From Thiothrix sp. UBA5583 (GTDB taxonomy: Bacteria; Pseudomonadota; Gammaproteobacteria; Thiotrichales; Thiotrichaceae), in assembly GCA_002425225.1 (NCBI GenBank), contig DILV01000028.1, positions 30,086-94,085 of the forward strand: a DNA stretch of 64,000 nt, given 5' to 3'. The notes under the pieces were generated by a model that did no database searches, was not told where the DNA came from, and was given only the letters and a program-made list of their open reading frames with translations. Made by a program: the position numbers and the translations under genes. Shown here piece by piece: positions 8,571-17,540 of this stretch (positions within the stretch are counted from its first letter, which is position 1; each line of letters starts with the position of its first letter).

Positions 8571-9194
8571 TTAGAAATCGCCTGCTGCACCGCGTTTCAT
8601 GATGTCAGTGATGATGTCTTGCACTTTCTTGGCTTCGGCATGAAGATCAGGTGGCAGGGTTTTGCCGCCGTGGATCATCATATCCATATCCAGTGACATC
8701 AGCTTGTATTTGCCATCTTTGCCCTGAATCATGGCAATCCGGCAGGGCAGGTAAGCGGAGAATGCATCGCTGTATTCGACCATTTTCATCGCAGTCTGCG
8801 GGTTACAGAACTGATAGATTTTCAGGAAACGCTGGTCTTGCCCTGTTTCCAGCTTGACCTGTTCAGACAGCGGCAGTTCACCAACCGCTTTGATGTTGTG
8901 CTCATTGGCAACCATTTTCATGGTTTCTTCGGCGTCTTGCGGGGAAAGGCCATCAGCCAGCGGATAGCTGACAACAGTCGCATCTGCTGAGTTGCCGGTT
9001 TCCTTGAGCTTTTTCCACATGTTCATGTAGACATCTTTGGCTTTGGGGTCGAGCTGATCAAGGGCTGCTTTTTCGGCAGCAATGTCCATTTCGCCCATTT
9101 GTGCCATCATGCCGCTAAATTTGCTGTAGGCAAAGCCACCACCAATGATGGCGATCAGGCCGATGATGGCAAGAAGGTTACGGATCATGTTCAT
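8571..9194 (-). CDS. DUF302-domain protein with N-terminal membrane anchor
   Basis: A 207-residue protein: a membrane anchor or uncleaved signal at residues 3-22 (NMIRNLLAIIGLIAIIGGGF), a helical linker, then a DUF302-type alpha/beta domain from about residue 70 containing the conserved FCNPQTAMKM and LPCRIAMIQ segments with their two cysteines. The start is set at the ATG at 9194, which has AGGA upstream, rather than an in-frame codon 57 bases earlier. DUF302 proteins are often encoded near sulfur and redox genes; their role is not settled. It would face the periplasm. The next gene upstream on the same strand is the SCP2-like protein at 9276-9680, 81 bases away. Confidence 0.75.
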   Translation of the reverse strand: MNMIRNLLAIIGLIAIIGGGFAYSKFSGMMAQMGEMDIAAEKAALDQLDPKAKDVYMNMWKKLKETGNSADATVVSYPLADGLSPQDAEETMKMVANEHNIKAVGELPLSEQVKLETGQDQRFLKIYQFCNPQTAMKMVEYSDAFSAYLPCRIAMIQGKDGKYKLMSLDMDMMIHGGKTLPPDLHAEAKKVQDIITDIMKRGAAGDF

Positions 9195-9275
9195 AAGGGT
9201 TCCTGCGGTTCTTTGTGTTAAAAAAGCCATCAATAGACGGCTTTTTATCAAGGATTATTCCATTAAAAAAGAAAG

Positions 9276-9680
9276 TTACTGGGTGTCGATCTTGGCCATC
9301 AAACCGAAAGATTTGATGAATGGGCCAGCCATCGCCGGATTCTTGATCATTGCACCGTAGTCACCAACCAGGAACTTCAGTTTTCCAAAGGTGTAGGCAG
9401 TGCCCAAACCGACCATGCCCAGCGGGTCTTTGGTCCATTTCAGCCAGTCCTTGCGATCAGCACGCATGTCCCAGTCTGGGGTTTCGCCGTTGTAGTCGCC
9501 AGCACGGACACATTCGCCGTCAACGACCACGAATACACCCAGTGGTTTAGCTTCACCCTTCAGGCCGCAGGTAATGACAGAATTAAAGCCAATGGCAGCC
9601 AGTTTGTCTTTGACATCGGGGTCTGCGTTCCACAGATCCTTGAGTTCGTTCATCCATTCAGCAGAAAACAATTGTGGCAT
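9276..9680 (-). CDS. SCP2 sterol-binding-like domain protein
   Basis: A 134-residue soluble protein that appears to be a single SCP2-like lipid-binding domain: MPQLFSAEWMNELKDLWNAD is the typical opening helix, followed by FVVVDGECVRAGDYNGETPDWDMRADRKDWLKW, which matches the central sheet and the W-containing helix, and a LGTAYTFGKLKFLVGDYGAMIKNPAMAGPF end. Such single-domain proteins bind lipids or acyl-CoAs. A good AGGAGAGG site precedes the ATG. It is probably cotranscribed with the DUF302 gene. Confidence 0.7.
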   Translation of the reverse strand: MPQLFSAEWMNELKDLWNADPDVKDKLAAIGFNSVITCGLKGEAKPLGVFVVVDGECVRAGDYNGETPDWDMRADRKDWLKWTKDPLGMVGLGTAYTFGKLKFLVGDYGAMIKNPAMAGPFIKSFGLMAKIDTQ

Positions 9681-10125
9681 GGTTCCTCTCCTAATGCGTA
9701 TTTGTGAAGTAACTGTTGTTTAATATGAAAGTTGCAAAATCCTGTATATCCTGCATTCTTGCGTTGCGCAATCCACAAGAAGTGATAATTTGGTGCTTTG
9801 TGTCAATTTTTACATTGTACTGGCTGTTTGTGCACAGTTGAACAACTTGACAACGTAGCAGCAAACCACCGCATCTAGTGTAGCAGCAAGCCCGCTAAGT
9901 TTGAACGATAGTACGGCTTTACGGCTGGACTCCGTAGCAACTGCGGCGGCAGGGGGTGCTTCTTGTGGGTTGGATGCGGTATGATGTGGCGTACTGTGCG
10001 TGGCGTTAGTCTTGCCAGTTCAAAAATAAGCATTACATCGCAGTTGGCATCACTTGTTTTTAAGTAGTTATCCATGTGTTCACAGAGGTTTAGTGTAGAC
10101 GTGGTTTTGTTATCCTGGGAGAAAA
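9681..10125. other. 445-bp intergenic region without a gene
   Basis: The gap separates the minus-strand SCP2-like gene from the plus-strand thiolase gene, so it must hold both promoters. A short inverted repeat, TTGCG-TTG-CGCAA, lies at 9759-9771. No convincing sigma-70 pair with consensus spacing could be named on either strand. No open frame with coding character and no RNA structure was recognised. Confidence 0.5.
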
Positions 10126-11310
10126 ATGATGAGTAGAGATGTTGTTGTATTAAGTGCGGTGCGTTCTGCGATTGGTGCGTTCGGTGGTTCACTAGCGGAT
10201 ATGGATCCTTGCGATCTGGCTGGTTCCGTCATGAAGGAAGCCGTAACACGTTCTGGTGTTGACCCGGAAGCAATCAGCTATGTCACCGTCGGTAACTGTA
10301 TTCCTACCGATTCCCGTTATGCTTACGTTTCGCGGGTTGCCTCGATTCAAGCCGGTTTGTCGAAAGAGTCCGTTGCGATGCAGCTCAATCGCCTGTGCTC
10401 ATCTGGTTTGCAGGGAATTGTGACCACCGCGCAAAACATCATGCTGGGCGATGCTGACTACGGCGTCGGTGGTGGTGTGGAAGTGATGTCCAAAGGTGTC
10501 TACATGCTGCCAGCCCTGCGCTCAGGTGCACGCATGGGCGATACCAGTGCCATTGATGCGATGGTTGCCGTCCTGACTGACCCGTTCGGCGTGGGCCACA
10601 TGGGCATTACGGCTGAAAATCTGGCGACCAAGTGGAATATCAGCCGTGAAGAGCAAGATGCGTTTGCGGTGGAATCCCAGCAGCGTGCAGCCGCAGCACA
10701 AGCTGATGGTCGTTTCAAATCGCAAATCGTACCCATTGTGAAAAAGACCCGTAAGGGCGACGTGGTATTCGATACCGACGAACACCTCAAGCCCGGCACA
10801 ACGCTGGAATCTCTGGCCAAAATGCGCCCGGCTTTCAAGAAAGACGGCACAGTGACCGCCGGTAACGCTTCCGGTATCAACGACGGTGCAGCATTCTTTG
10901 TTCTGGCCGCCGCTGATGTTGCCCTGAATGCAGGCCACAAGCCGATGGCGCGTCTGGTGTCTTACGCCGTTGCTGGTGTAGGGAACGAAATCATGGGTGA
11001 AGGCCCAATTCCAGCTTCCAAACTGGCACTGAAAAAGGCGGGTTTGTCACTGGATCAGATGGATGTCATCGAATCCAACGAAGCCTTTGCTGCACAGGCT
11101 CTGGCTGTTGCTAAAGGTCTGGAACTGGATATGTGCAAAACCAACCCTAACGGTGGCGCGATTGCATTGGGTCATCCGGTAGGCTGTTCCGGTGCATTCA
11201 TCGCGACCAAAGCACTGTATGAACTGCAACGTACCAACGGTAAGTACGCTTTGGTCACAATGTGTATCGGTGGCGGTCAAGGTATTGCTGCGATCTTCGA
11301 GCGTCTGTAA
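10126..11310 (+). CDS. phaA: Acetyl-CoA acetyltransferase (thiolase)
   Basis: A 394-residue thiolase. The active-site residues are visible: nucleophilic C91 in LNRLCSSGLQ, H350 in ALGHPVGCSGA and C380 in MCIGGGQG; the NEAFAAQ loop is also present. Length and motifs match biosynthetic-type thiolases (PhaA/AtoB), which condense two acetyl-CoA to acetoacetyl-CoA or run the reverse reaction. No phaB or phaC is next to it, so whether it serves polyhydroxybutyrate synthesis or fatty acid degradation is open. The two ATG codons at 10126 and 10129 are both possible starts. A strong terminator follows. Confidence 0.9.
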   Translation: MMSRDVVVLSAVRSAIGAFGGSLADMDPCDLAGSVMKEAVTRSGVDPEAISYVTVGNCIPTDSRYAYVSRVASIQAGLSKESVAMQLNRLCSSGLQGIVTTAQNIMLGDADYGVGGGVEVMSKGVYMLPALRSGARMGDTSAIDAMVAVLTDPFGVGHMGITAENLATKWNISREEQDAFAVESQQRAAAAQADGRFKSQIVPIVKKTRKGDVVFDTDEHLKPGTTLESLAKMRPAFKKDGTVTAGNASGINDGAAFFVLAAADVALNAGHKPMARLVSYAVAGVGNEIMGEGPIPASKLALKKAGLSLDQMDVIESNEAFAAQALAVAKGLELDMCKTNPNGGAIALGHPVGCSGAFIATKALYELQRTNGKYALVTMCIGGGQGIAAIFERL

Positions 11311-11330
11311 GCCTTAGCTACAAACGCAAC

Positions 11331-11366
11331 AAGCCACAGGTGTTCACGCATCTGTGGCTTTTTTTA
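11331..11366 (+). terminator. Rho-independent terminator of the thiolase gene
   Basis: A perfect 9-bp stem (AAGCCACAG at 11331-11339, CTGTGGCTT at 11352-11360), a 12-base loop and a run of T (11359-11365), starting 21 bases after the thiolase stop. Confidence 0.9.
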
Positions 11367-11372
11367 TGGTGT

Positions 11373-11861
11373 TTAGCGGCAACTTATCCGCTGTGCATCC
11401 GCCCTCATTTTGCCCGCATCACGGAACAGGACGATGGAACGCTGTTGCTGCCCGTCTCTGGATGCTAGCACTGCCTGGCTTTCCAGTCCTGCTGCCCGTT
11501 TCAGTAAGCCTTGTCTGGCTTCTTCACAGCCCGCCCGATTGACGGGGGGAGGGCGGTTAGCGAACGTGTTAATTGTCGCCGGAGCAGGTGCAGGTTGACG
11601 TAACACTACAGGCGCACGCACGACTGCTGTCGGGGCGGGGCTGTTGTTGGTGCGAGCCGCCAGTTGTGCCCGATTGCGTTGACGCATGTGGTTGGCGTTG
11701 GGGGGCGGAATAGGTGGCGGTCGGGTTGCCGTATGTACGACACTGACAGCAGAGCTGCCATAACAGTAGAAGGAGCCTGTGCAGGTGTCAGCACTAACAG
11801 GCGTAACCAACGCCCCTGCTACCCATGTGGCGGCAAGCGCGGCAAGAGTTCTGTTTTGCAT
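11373..11861 (-). CDS. Secreted proline-rich protein, function unknown
   Basis: A 162-residue protein with a cleavable signal peptide (residues 1-24, ending PVSADTC) and a low-complexity Pro/Ala/Asn/Arg-rich middle (RPPPIPPPNANH, PAPAPATINTFANRPPP). The last 50 residues are predicted helical (EEARQGLLKRAAGLESQAV). Three cysteines follow the signal cleavage site within ten residues or so. The ATG at 11861 has AGGAAA seven to nine bases ahead; an in-frame GTG 18 bases upstream is less likely. I do not recognise a family. It lies convergent to the thiolase gene and is likely periplasmic. Confidence 0.55.
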   Translation of the reverse strand: MQNRTLAALAATWVAGALVTPVSADTCTGSFYCYGSSAVSVVHTATRPPPIPPPNANHMRQRNRAQLAARTNNSPAPTAVVRAPVVLRQPAPAPATINTFANRPPPVNRAGCEEARQGLLKRAAGLESQAVLASRDGQQQRSIVLFRDAGKMRADAQRISCR

Positions 11862-11984
11862 GTTTTTTTCCTGAAACACTCAAGTCGATATACCCTGAAC
11901 GCTCAACGGGTTGTTATACATAAGGGTGTTAACAGGAGTGTAGCAGAGGTTGGATATTTTGCTGTTATCTGTATGATTTTTATG

Positions 11985-12020
11985 CCATAAACAAGAAAGC
12001 CCGCAACCTGCGGGCTTTCT
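11985..12020 (-). terminator. Terminator of the thiol peroxidase gene
   Basis: A perfect 11-bp stem (AGAAAGCCCGC at 11994-12004, GCGGGCTTTCT at 12010-12020) with a 5-base loop. Read on the minus strand it is followed by TGTTTATGG, a short T-rich stretch, 26 bases after the tpx stop. Confidence 0.8.
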
Positions 12021-12045
12021 GTTCTGTTTTGGCAGAGGGCGGAAC

Positions 12046-12540
12046 TTACAGGGCAGCGAGGGCTGCGTCGTAGTTTGGCTCTTGCACGATTTCAGGTACT
12101 TGCTCGGTATAAGCAACCTTGCCGTCCTTGATGACCACGACAGCGCGGGACATCAGACCAGCCAGTGGGCCATTGGCGATGGTGACGCCATAATCCTTGC
12201 CGAAATCCGCACTGCGGAACGTGGACAGGGAAACCACGTTTTCCAGACCTTCTGCGCCACAGAAACGGCTGTGGGCAAATGGCAGGTCAGCCGAAACGCA
12301 CAGAACGGCTACGTCAGGGTTGCTGCTGGCGACTTCGTTGAAACGGCGGGTGGATGCAGCACAGATACCGGTATCCACGCTGGGGTAAATGTTCAGAACG
12401 ACAGTTCTGCCTGCGAAATCGCCCATACCCACTTCAGACAGGTCGGTTTTGACTAGGGTGAATGCCGGAGCGTCGCTGCCGACGGCTGGCAGGTTGCCAA
12501 CGGTTTCAAAGGGGTTGCCTTGCAAGGTAATGGTTGCCAT
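12046..12540 (-). CDS. tpx: Thiol peroxidase (Tpx)
   Basis: A 164-residue atypical 2-Cys peroxiredoxin. The peroxidatic cysteine is C60 in [11 protein letters not shown] and the resolving cysteine is C94 in [10 protein letters not shown], the arrangement specific to Tpx (intramolecular disulfide between C60 and C94 types). It reduces hydrogen peroxide and alkyl peroxides, usually with thioredoxin. Length is normal. It is followed by slyD-like and lpxL-like genes upstream on the same strand but with its own spacing of 33 bases and its own terminator. Confidence 0.95.
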   Translation of the reverse strand: MATITLQGNPFETVGNLPAVGSDAPAFTLVKTDLSEVGMGDFAGRTVVLNIYPSVDTGICAASTRRFNEVASSNPDVAVLCVSADLPFAHSRFCGAEGLENVVSLSTFRSADFGKDYGVTIANGPLAGLMSRAVVVIKDGKVAYTEQVPEIVQEPNYDAALAAL

Positions 12541-12573
12541 ATTGTGTTTCCTTCCGTTTGTTGCTCAGTGAAA

Positions 12574-13071
12574 TCAGTGATGGTGATGCCCGCAACCGCC
12601 AGCAGCGTGGACGTGTCCGTGGGCTATTTCATCCGCCGTGGCTGCACGTACATCCAGAATGGTCAGGTCAAAAGTCAGGGCAACACCTGCCAGCGGGTGG
12701 TTGGCGTCGATGGTGATAGTATCGCCATCCACCGCCGTGATGGTAATAACCTCAACACCGCCGTTGGTCTGAGCCTGGAACTGTGCGCCCGGAAACAGAT
12801 GGTCAGTCGGGGTATCGCCGAACATGTGGCGGGGTACTTGCTGGGTCAGACGGTCATCACGTTCGCCATAAGCATCTTCTGGCGCGATGGTGACAATCAT
12901 GCTGTCCTGTGCCTGTTTGCCGGTGAGGGCGTTTTCCAGACCGGGGATGATGTTTTCAGCGCCATGCAGGTAGGTTAAGGGATGGCTCGTATCGGCCTGA
13001 TCCAGCACATTGCCCTGCCCGTCGGTCAGGGTGTAGGTCATGGTGACGACAGCATGGTCAGTTATTTGCAT
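12574..13071 (-). CDS. slyD: SlyD-type FKBP peptidyl-prolyl isomerase
   Basis: A 165-residue protein: an FKBP domain interrupted by an insert-in-flap domain (APEDAYGERDDRLTQQVPRHMF marks the junction), then a histidine-rich tail (HGHVHAAGGCGHHHH) that binds Ni2+, Zn2+ or similar. SlyD isomerises prolyl bonds, acts as a chaperone and supports nickel insertion into hydrogenases. The tail is shorter than in E. coli SlyD. The ATG at 13071 overlaps the stop of the acyltransferase gene by 10 bases, so the two are one transcript. Confidence 0.9.
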   Translation of the reverse strand: MQITDHAVVTMTYTLTDGQGNVLDQADTSHPLTYLHGAENIIPGLENALTGKQAQDSMIVTIAPEDAYGERDDRLTQQVPRHMFGDTPTDHLFPGAQFQAQTNGGVEVITITAVDGDTITIDANHPLAGVALTFDLTILDVRAATADEIAHGHVHAAGGCGHHHH

Positions 13072-13991
13072 GATGATTCCTTGGAATAAAGTTCGTAACG
13101 GTTGCCGCCTTCCGGCAGATCCTTGAAGCGGCGGTGGGTCCACAAATATTGGGCGGGGAACTCGCGTACCTGTTGCTCAATGATCTGGTTGATGCGGAGG
13201 GTATCCGCCAAAAGGCTTTCGCCGGGGAAATCGTCCAGGGCAGGCAAAAAGCGCAGCAAATAGCCGCGTGCCGTGCGCACCGTGAAAAACGGTACAACCT
13301 GCGCTTTGCCCAGTTTCGCCAGACGGCTGGTTGCCGTGTTGGTGGCGGCTTCCACGCCGAAAAACGGGGCAAACAGGCTGTTTTTGCGGTTGAAATGCTG
13401 GTCTTGTGCATACCAGACTGCGTGCCCTTGTTGCAGGCTGCGCAGCATGTCACGGATGTTGTCGCGTGAAATCGCTTTACCGTAGCGTTCAGCGCGTAAC
13501 CGGGTGGTACGCCATTCGATCAGCGGGTTCTGGTGGGGGCGGTAAACCACATGCAGGGGATGATATTGCGCCAGTAAACGCCCGCCCAGTTCCAGACTGG
13601 TGAAATGGGCGCTGAGCAAGACCACACCACCGTATTGCAGGGCAGCTTGCAGGTGTTCCATGCCTTCGATGCCGGTCTGGCGGTTAAGGCGTTCAAGGTT
13701 GCCCCACCAGCTCAAACCCAGTTCAAACACACCTTGCCCCAGCGATACGAAATGTTCGCGGTTGAGCCGGATGCGTTCCTCGTTGCTCAGGTGCGGGAAT
13801 GCCAGTTCCAGATTGACGCAGCAGATGAAACGGCGGCGTGCCAACGTGTAAAACATCAGCAAACCAAACAGCTTGCCCAGCCACATCTGAGTGCGCCACG
13901 GCAGCTTGACCAGCAACCACAACAAGCCCAAACCCAACCAGGTTAGCCAATGGCGCGGATGTGCAAAATTTTTTCCTGACAGTTTTTCCAC
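13062..13991 (-). CDS. lpxL: Lipid A biosynthesis acyltransferase (LpxL/HtrB family)
   Basis: A 309-residue inner-membrane protein with an N-terminal anchor (about 14-34, 39-51) and the HX4E catalytic motif at H129 and E134 in LLSAHFTSLELGG. Further family landmarks are YRPHQNPLIEW and the R-x-N-I-R segment near 175. It transfers a secondary acyl chain to Kdo2-lipid IVA. Whether it is the first (LpxL) or second (LpxM) acyltransferase cannot be told from sequence alone. It faces hldE across 66-78 bases, so the gap holds divergent promoters. Its gene leads slyD. Confidence 0.88.
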   Translation of the reverse strand: MEKLSGKNFAHPRHWLTWLGLGLLWLLVKLPWRTQMWLGKLFGLLMFYTLARRRFICCVNLELAFPHLSNEERIRLNREHFVSLGQGVFELGLSWWGNLERLNRQTGIEGMEHLQAALQYGGVVLLSAHFTSLELGGRLLAQYHPLHVVYRPHQNPLIEWRTTRLRAERYGKAISRDNIRDMLRSLQQGHAVWYAQDQHFNRKNSLFAPFFGVEAATNTATSRLAKLGKAQVVPFFTVRTARGYLLRFLPALDDFPGESLLADTLRINQIIEQQVREFPAQYLWTHRRFKDLPEGGNRYELYSKESSCK

Positions 13992-14069
13992 GTGTTGATT
14001 CGTACCCAGACAAGCCGCTTATGGTAAACTTTCCGACCTGATTTTGCCTGTTTTTCTGTGAAAATAACG

Positions 14070-15509
14070 ATGAGCCTACAAATTCCTGCCTTTGAACGGG
14101 CGCGTGTACTGGTGGTTGGTGACGTGATGCTGGATCGTTACTGGTCTGGGCAGACTTCCCGCATTTCGCCTGAAGCACCTGTCCCGGTGGTGCATGTGAA
14201 AGCCAGCGAGGAACGCCCCGGTGGAGCTGCCAACGTGGCACTGAACATTGCCAGCCTTGGTGGGCAGGCTATCCTGCTGGGTTATGTTGGCAATGACGAA
14301 GCCGGTGTTTCACTGGAAAAAACCTTGCAGGCGCGTGGGGTGCAGACCCGTTTCGTGGCGCTGGATCATGCTCCGACCATTACCAAGCTGCGTGTTTTGA
14401 GCCGCCATCAGCAACTGATCCGGCTGGATTTCGAGGAAGGTTTTGCCGGGCAGGATCATGCCGGGTTGCTGGCCGCTTTCAGTACCTTGTTGGCGGAAGC
14501 GGATGTGGTGGTACTGTCCGATTACCGCAAGGGCACGCTGGAACGGGCGCAGGAACTGATCACGCTGGCACGAGCAGCAGGCAAGTCAGTGGTGGTTGAT
14601 CCCAAGGCGCAGGATTTCGCCACTTATCAGGGGGCGACGGTCATTACCCCCAATCTGGCGGAGTTCCGTGACGCAGCGGGTGAGTGGATGGATGAGGCTG
14701 ATCTGGTCAGACGCGGGCAGGCATTGCTGGCACGCTGTGAACTTGACAACCTGCTGATTACCCGCAGTGAACACGGCATGACGCTGTTACGACAGGAGCT
14801 GGAGCCTTTCAACCTGCCGACTCGCGCCCGCGAAGTCTATGATGTGACCGGGGCAGGGGATACGGTGGTGGCAGTGCTGGCTGCTTGCATGGCTGCCGGT
14901 TTGCCAGTCGAACAGGCGATGGCTCTTGCCAACCTCGCTGCCGGGATCGTGGTTGGCAAGGTCGGTACGGCCACCGTCAGCGTCCCCGAATTGCATAAAG
15001 CCTTGCAGCAGCATCATGCGCAGGTCAGGGGCGTGGTCAGCGAGGAACAATTGCTGGCAGCGGTGCAGGAAGCCCGCATCCACGGCGAAAGGATCGTCAT
15101 GACCAACGGCTGCTTCGACATCCTGCACGTTGGGCATGTCACTTATTTGCAGGAAGCCCGCAAGCTCGGCGACCGCCTGATCGTGGCGGTCAATACCGAT
15201 GCATCGGTGCGCGAACTCAAGGGGCCAACCCGACCGATCAATAGCATGGGCAACCGCATGAAAATGCTGGCAGCACTGTCCTGTGTTGATTGGGTGGTGG
15301 ATTTCAGCGAAGACACCCCGGAACGGCTGATCTGCGCGGTCAAACCCGATTTGCTGGTCAAAGGTGGCGATAACGACCCGCAAAAAATTCCTGGCAACCG
15401 CTGCGTGTGGGAGAACGGCGGTGATGTGGTGGTACTGAGTTTTGTCGATGGGGTTTCCACCACCAACACCATTGCCAAAATCCAGAATATGGAAAAAGAG
15501 AGCCGATGA
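14070..15509 (+). CDS. hldE: Bifunctional heptose kinase / adenylyltransferase HldE
   Basis: A 479-residue two-domain enzyme. The N-terminal ribokinase-like domain (about 1-320; VVGDVMLDRYWSGQTSRISPEAPVP at the start, DVTGAGDTVVAVLA as the anion hole and base) phosphorylates D-glycero-D-manno-heptose 7-phosphate. The C-terminal nucleotidyltransferase (from about 343; TNGCFDILHVGHVTYL) makes ADP-heptose for LPS inner core. The ATG at 14070 is chosen since MSLQIPAFERA then matches the length of the E. coli N-terminus; a GTG 12 bases earlier is possible. The stop overlaps the next gene by ATGA. Confidence 0.95.
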   Translation: MSLQIPAFERARVLVVGDVMLDRYWSGQTSRISPEAPVPVVHVKASEERPGGAANVALNIASLGGQAILLGYVGNDEAGVSLEKTLQARGVQTRFVALDHAPTITKLRVLSRHQQLIRLDFEEGFAGQDHAGLLAAFSTLLAEADVVVLSDYRKGTLERAQELITLARAAGKSVVVDPKAQDFATYQGATVITPNLAEFRDAAGEWMDEADLVRRGQALLARCELDNLLITRSEHGMTLLRQELEPFNLPTRAREVYDVTGAGDTVVAVLAACMAAGLPVEQAMALANLAAGIVVGKVGTATVSVPELHKALQQHHAQVRGVVSEEQLLAAVQEARIHGERIVMTNGCFDILHVGHVTYLQEARKLGDRLIVAVNTDASVRELKGPTRPINSMGNRMKMLAALSCVDWVVDFSEDTPERLICAVKPDLLVKGGDNDPQKIPGNRCVWENGGDVVVLSFVDGVSTTNTIAKIQNMEKESR

Positions 15510-16696
15510 ACGTTGATGTCCTGATCGTGGGTGGCGGAATTGCCGGTTTGTGGTTGCTGGCAGAATTGCGGGCGCAAGGCGTCAATGCCCTGCTGGTCAG
15601 TGATGAGCTGGGCAAGGGGCAAACCATTGCATCCCAGGGCATCATTCACGGTGGTACGAAATACGCCCTCACTGGCAAGCTGACCGGGGCAGCACTGGCG
15701 ATTGGTGATATGCCGGGTATCTGGCGAGCAGCCCTCAACGGTACTGGTCTGGTGGATTTGCGGCAGGTCAGGGTGTTGGCGGAATCACAATTGTTGTGGA
15801 CTTCCGGCGGCCTTGGCTCGCGCATGACCGGCTTTTTTGCTAGCAAGGCGATGAAAAGCCGTATGGATGCCGTGCCACATGAGCAATATCCATCCTTGTT
15901 CCTGCATTCACAATTTCATGGCGGCCTTTATCGGCTGGATGAACCAGTGCTGGATGTGCCTTCCCTGCTGGCCTGTTTGCAGGCGCAACTGGCGGGTGCG
16001 TTGATGCAGGTGGATGTACAACGTTCCGGCTTGCAACAGGCCGGGGATCGTTACCGTTACAATGCCGTGCTGGGCGATGGCAGGGAGCTGGAAATCATTG
16101 CCGGGCAAATCGTCCTGACTGCCGGGGCGGGGAATGAGGCGTTGCTGGCTGCTACGGGGCTTGATCAGCGGGAATGGCCTGCCATGCAGCGTCGCCCGCT
16201 CCAGATGGTAATGTTGCGCGGGAATTTGCCCATGCTGTATGCCCATGCCCTGGGCATGAGCGACAAACCTCGGGCAACCATTACTTCGCACCGGGATGCG
16301 CAAGGCCGGGTCGTCTGGTATATCGGCGGGCAACCCGCAGAGCAAGGTGTTGGTAAACCCGCTACCGAGGTTATTGCGGCTACCCGTCACGAACTGGCAG
16401 ACTTGCTGCCTTGGATCGATTTTAGTCAGGTGGAATGGGCAACATGGAACGTTGACCGTGCGGAAGGTTGTCAGCCGGATGGTAGCCGCCCTGACCAGCC
16501 GGTGTTGTTCCGCAAGGCAAATGTGACCGTGGCCTGGCCCACCAAACTGGCATTTGCACCGATGTTGGCCAAGGCATTGCTGGAAACCTTGCCAGTGATG
16601 GAAAAATCCGGGCAGAATGCGCCGATGCCGGTTCGCACGTTATTACCACCTGTGACAACCCCGGTGTGGGAGCTGGCTGTATTCACAAAAAATTAA
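15506..16696 (+). CDS. FAD-dependent oxidoreductase (DAO family)
   Basis: A 396-residue protein opening with a dinucleotide-binding fold (VLIVGGGIAGLWLLAELRAQG, glycines at 9, 10, 11 and 14) and a second conserved stretch KGQTIASQGIIHGGTKY, as in D-amino-acid oxidase and glycerol-3-phosphate dehydrogenase relatives. A later GAGNEALL and the closing conserved segment with KLAFAPMLA are also present. It uses FAD to oxidise an unknown amine or alcohol. It overlaps hldE by four bases and is surely cotranscribed with it, but a link to heptose synthesis is not evident. Confidence 0.8.
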   Translation: MNVDVLIVGGGIAGLWLLAELRAQGVNALLVSDELGKGQTIASQGIIHGGTKYALTGKLTGAALAIGDMPGIWRAALNGTGLVDLRQVRVLAESQLLWTSGGLGSRMTGFFASKAMKSRMDAVPHEQYPSLFLHSQFHGGLYRLDEPVLDVPSLLACLQAQLAGALMQVDVQRSGLQQAGDRYRYNAVLGDGRELEIIAGQIVLTAGAGNEALLAATGLDQREWPAMQRRPLQMVMLRGNLPMLYAHALGMSDKPRATITSHRDAQGRVVWYIGGQPAEQGVGKPATEVIAATRHELADLLPWIDFSQVEWATWNVDRAEGCQPDGSRPDQPVLFRKANVTVAWPTKLAFAPMLAKALLETLPVMEKSGQNAPMPVRTLLPPVTTPVWELAVFTKN

Positions 16697-16745
16697 ATAG
16701 TGCTCATTAATAAAAGCAAGTTTTGACATTCAAAGGAGATGGATT

Positions 16746-17540
16746 ATGCAAATCAACACTATTCCGGCTGGTCGTGCGCTTGACTGGTTTAAACAGGGCT
16801 GGGCAATTTTTTCCAAAGACATGGTGACATGGGTGCTGATGACGCTGGTAATGGGGGTTGGGGCATTCATTTTGAATTTCTTGCCCATTATTGGGCAAAT
16901 TGTGTTATGCCTGATCATGCCAGCCTTGCTGGGGGGGATGTTGTATGCAGCCCAGCAAGCGGACAAAGGTCAGCCCATCAAGCTGGAATACCTGTGGATG
17001 GTGTTGCTGGATGGGCAAAAGCGTATTCCGTTCATTGCCTTGGGTGGGATTCTGTTTGGTGCGGTGATTCTGGTGGGGGTCGTGAGCGTGGCTTTCATTG
17101 GTGACAGCCTGCTGCGTGGGGCGAACGCCGGGTTGCTGAGCTTTGGGCTGGGCGGGATGCTGTTCATGCTGATTGTTGGTTTCAGTGTCTTTGTGCTGTT
17201 CAACTATACCGCTGCCCTGATGATGTTGCGTGACATGCCGCTGGTGGATGCGCTCAAGGCATGTGCGGGTGTTGCCAGTACCCAGGTTGTGCCTTTGCTG
17301 GTGTTTTTCATTTTTTCTTTGTTTTTGACTATATTGATAAATGCACCAATTAGTCTCTTCTTTTCAATCCTTGATAACTTCACTAACGATGTTGAGTTGT
17401 CGTTTCTTTTTTTCGTTTTTAGTAGTTCTAGTTTGGTAAGTTCATTAGATAGTTTATTTGGTTTTTTTGGAGGTTTCATTTTGGTTCCCGTAACTATAGG
17501 TGCTGTTTTCATTAGTCAGCAGGAAGTGTTTGCTGCATGA
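16746..17540 (+). CDS. BPSS1780-family membrane protein
   Basis: A 264-residue protein with about six spans. The opening AGRALDWFKQGWAIFSKDMVTWV is the N-terminal signature of the BPSS1780 family, and spans follow at about 28-75 (two), 95-120, 128-155, 185-205 and 235-258. Function is unknown. AAAGGAG stands ahead of the ATG. The final 65 codons (from about 17320) are much richer in A and T than the rest of the gene and are dense in Phe and Ser (LFFSILDN, FLFFVFSSSSLVSSLDS). The reading frame stays open across the change. Its stop overlaps the next gene by four bases. Confidence 0.8.
   Translation: MQINTIPAGRALDWFKQGWAIFSKDMVTWVLMTLVMGVGAFILNFLPIIGQIVLCLIMPALLGGMLYAAQQADKGQPIKLEYLWMVLLDGQKRIPFIALGGILFGAVILVGVVSVAFIGDSLLRGANAGLLSFGLGGMLFMLIVGFSVFVLFNYTAALMMLRDMPLVDALKACAGVASTQVVPLLVFFIFSLFLTILINAPISLFFSILDNFTNDVELSFLFFVFSSSSLVSSLDSLFGFFGGFILVPVTIGAVFISQQEVFAA

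Noticed and set aside
9759..9771. TTGCG-TTG-CGCAA as a regulatory operator
   Set aside because: Five-base arms with a 3-base loop are too short to call without a conserved match.
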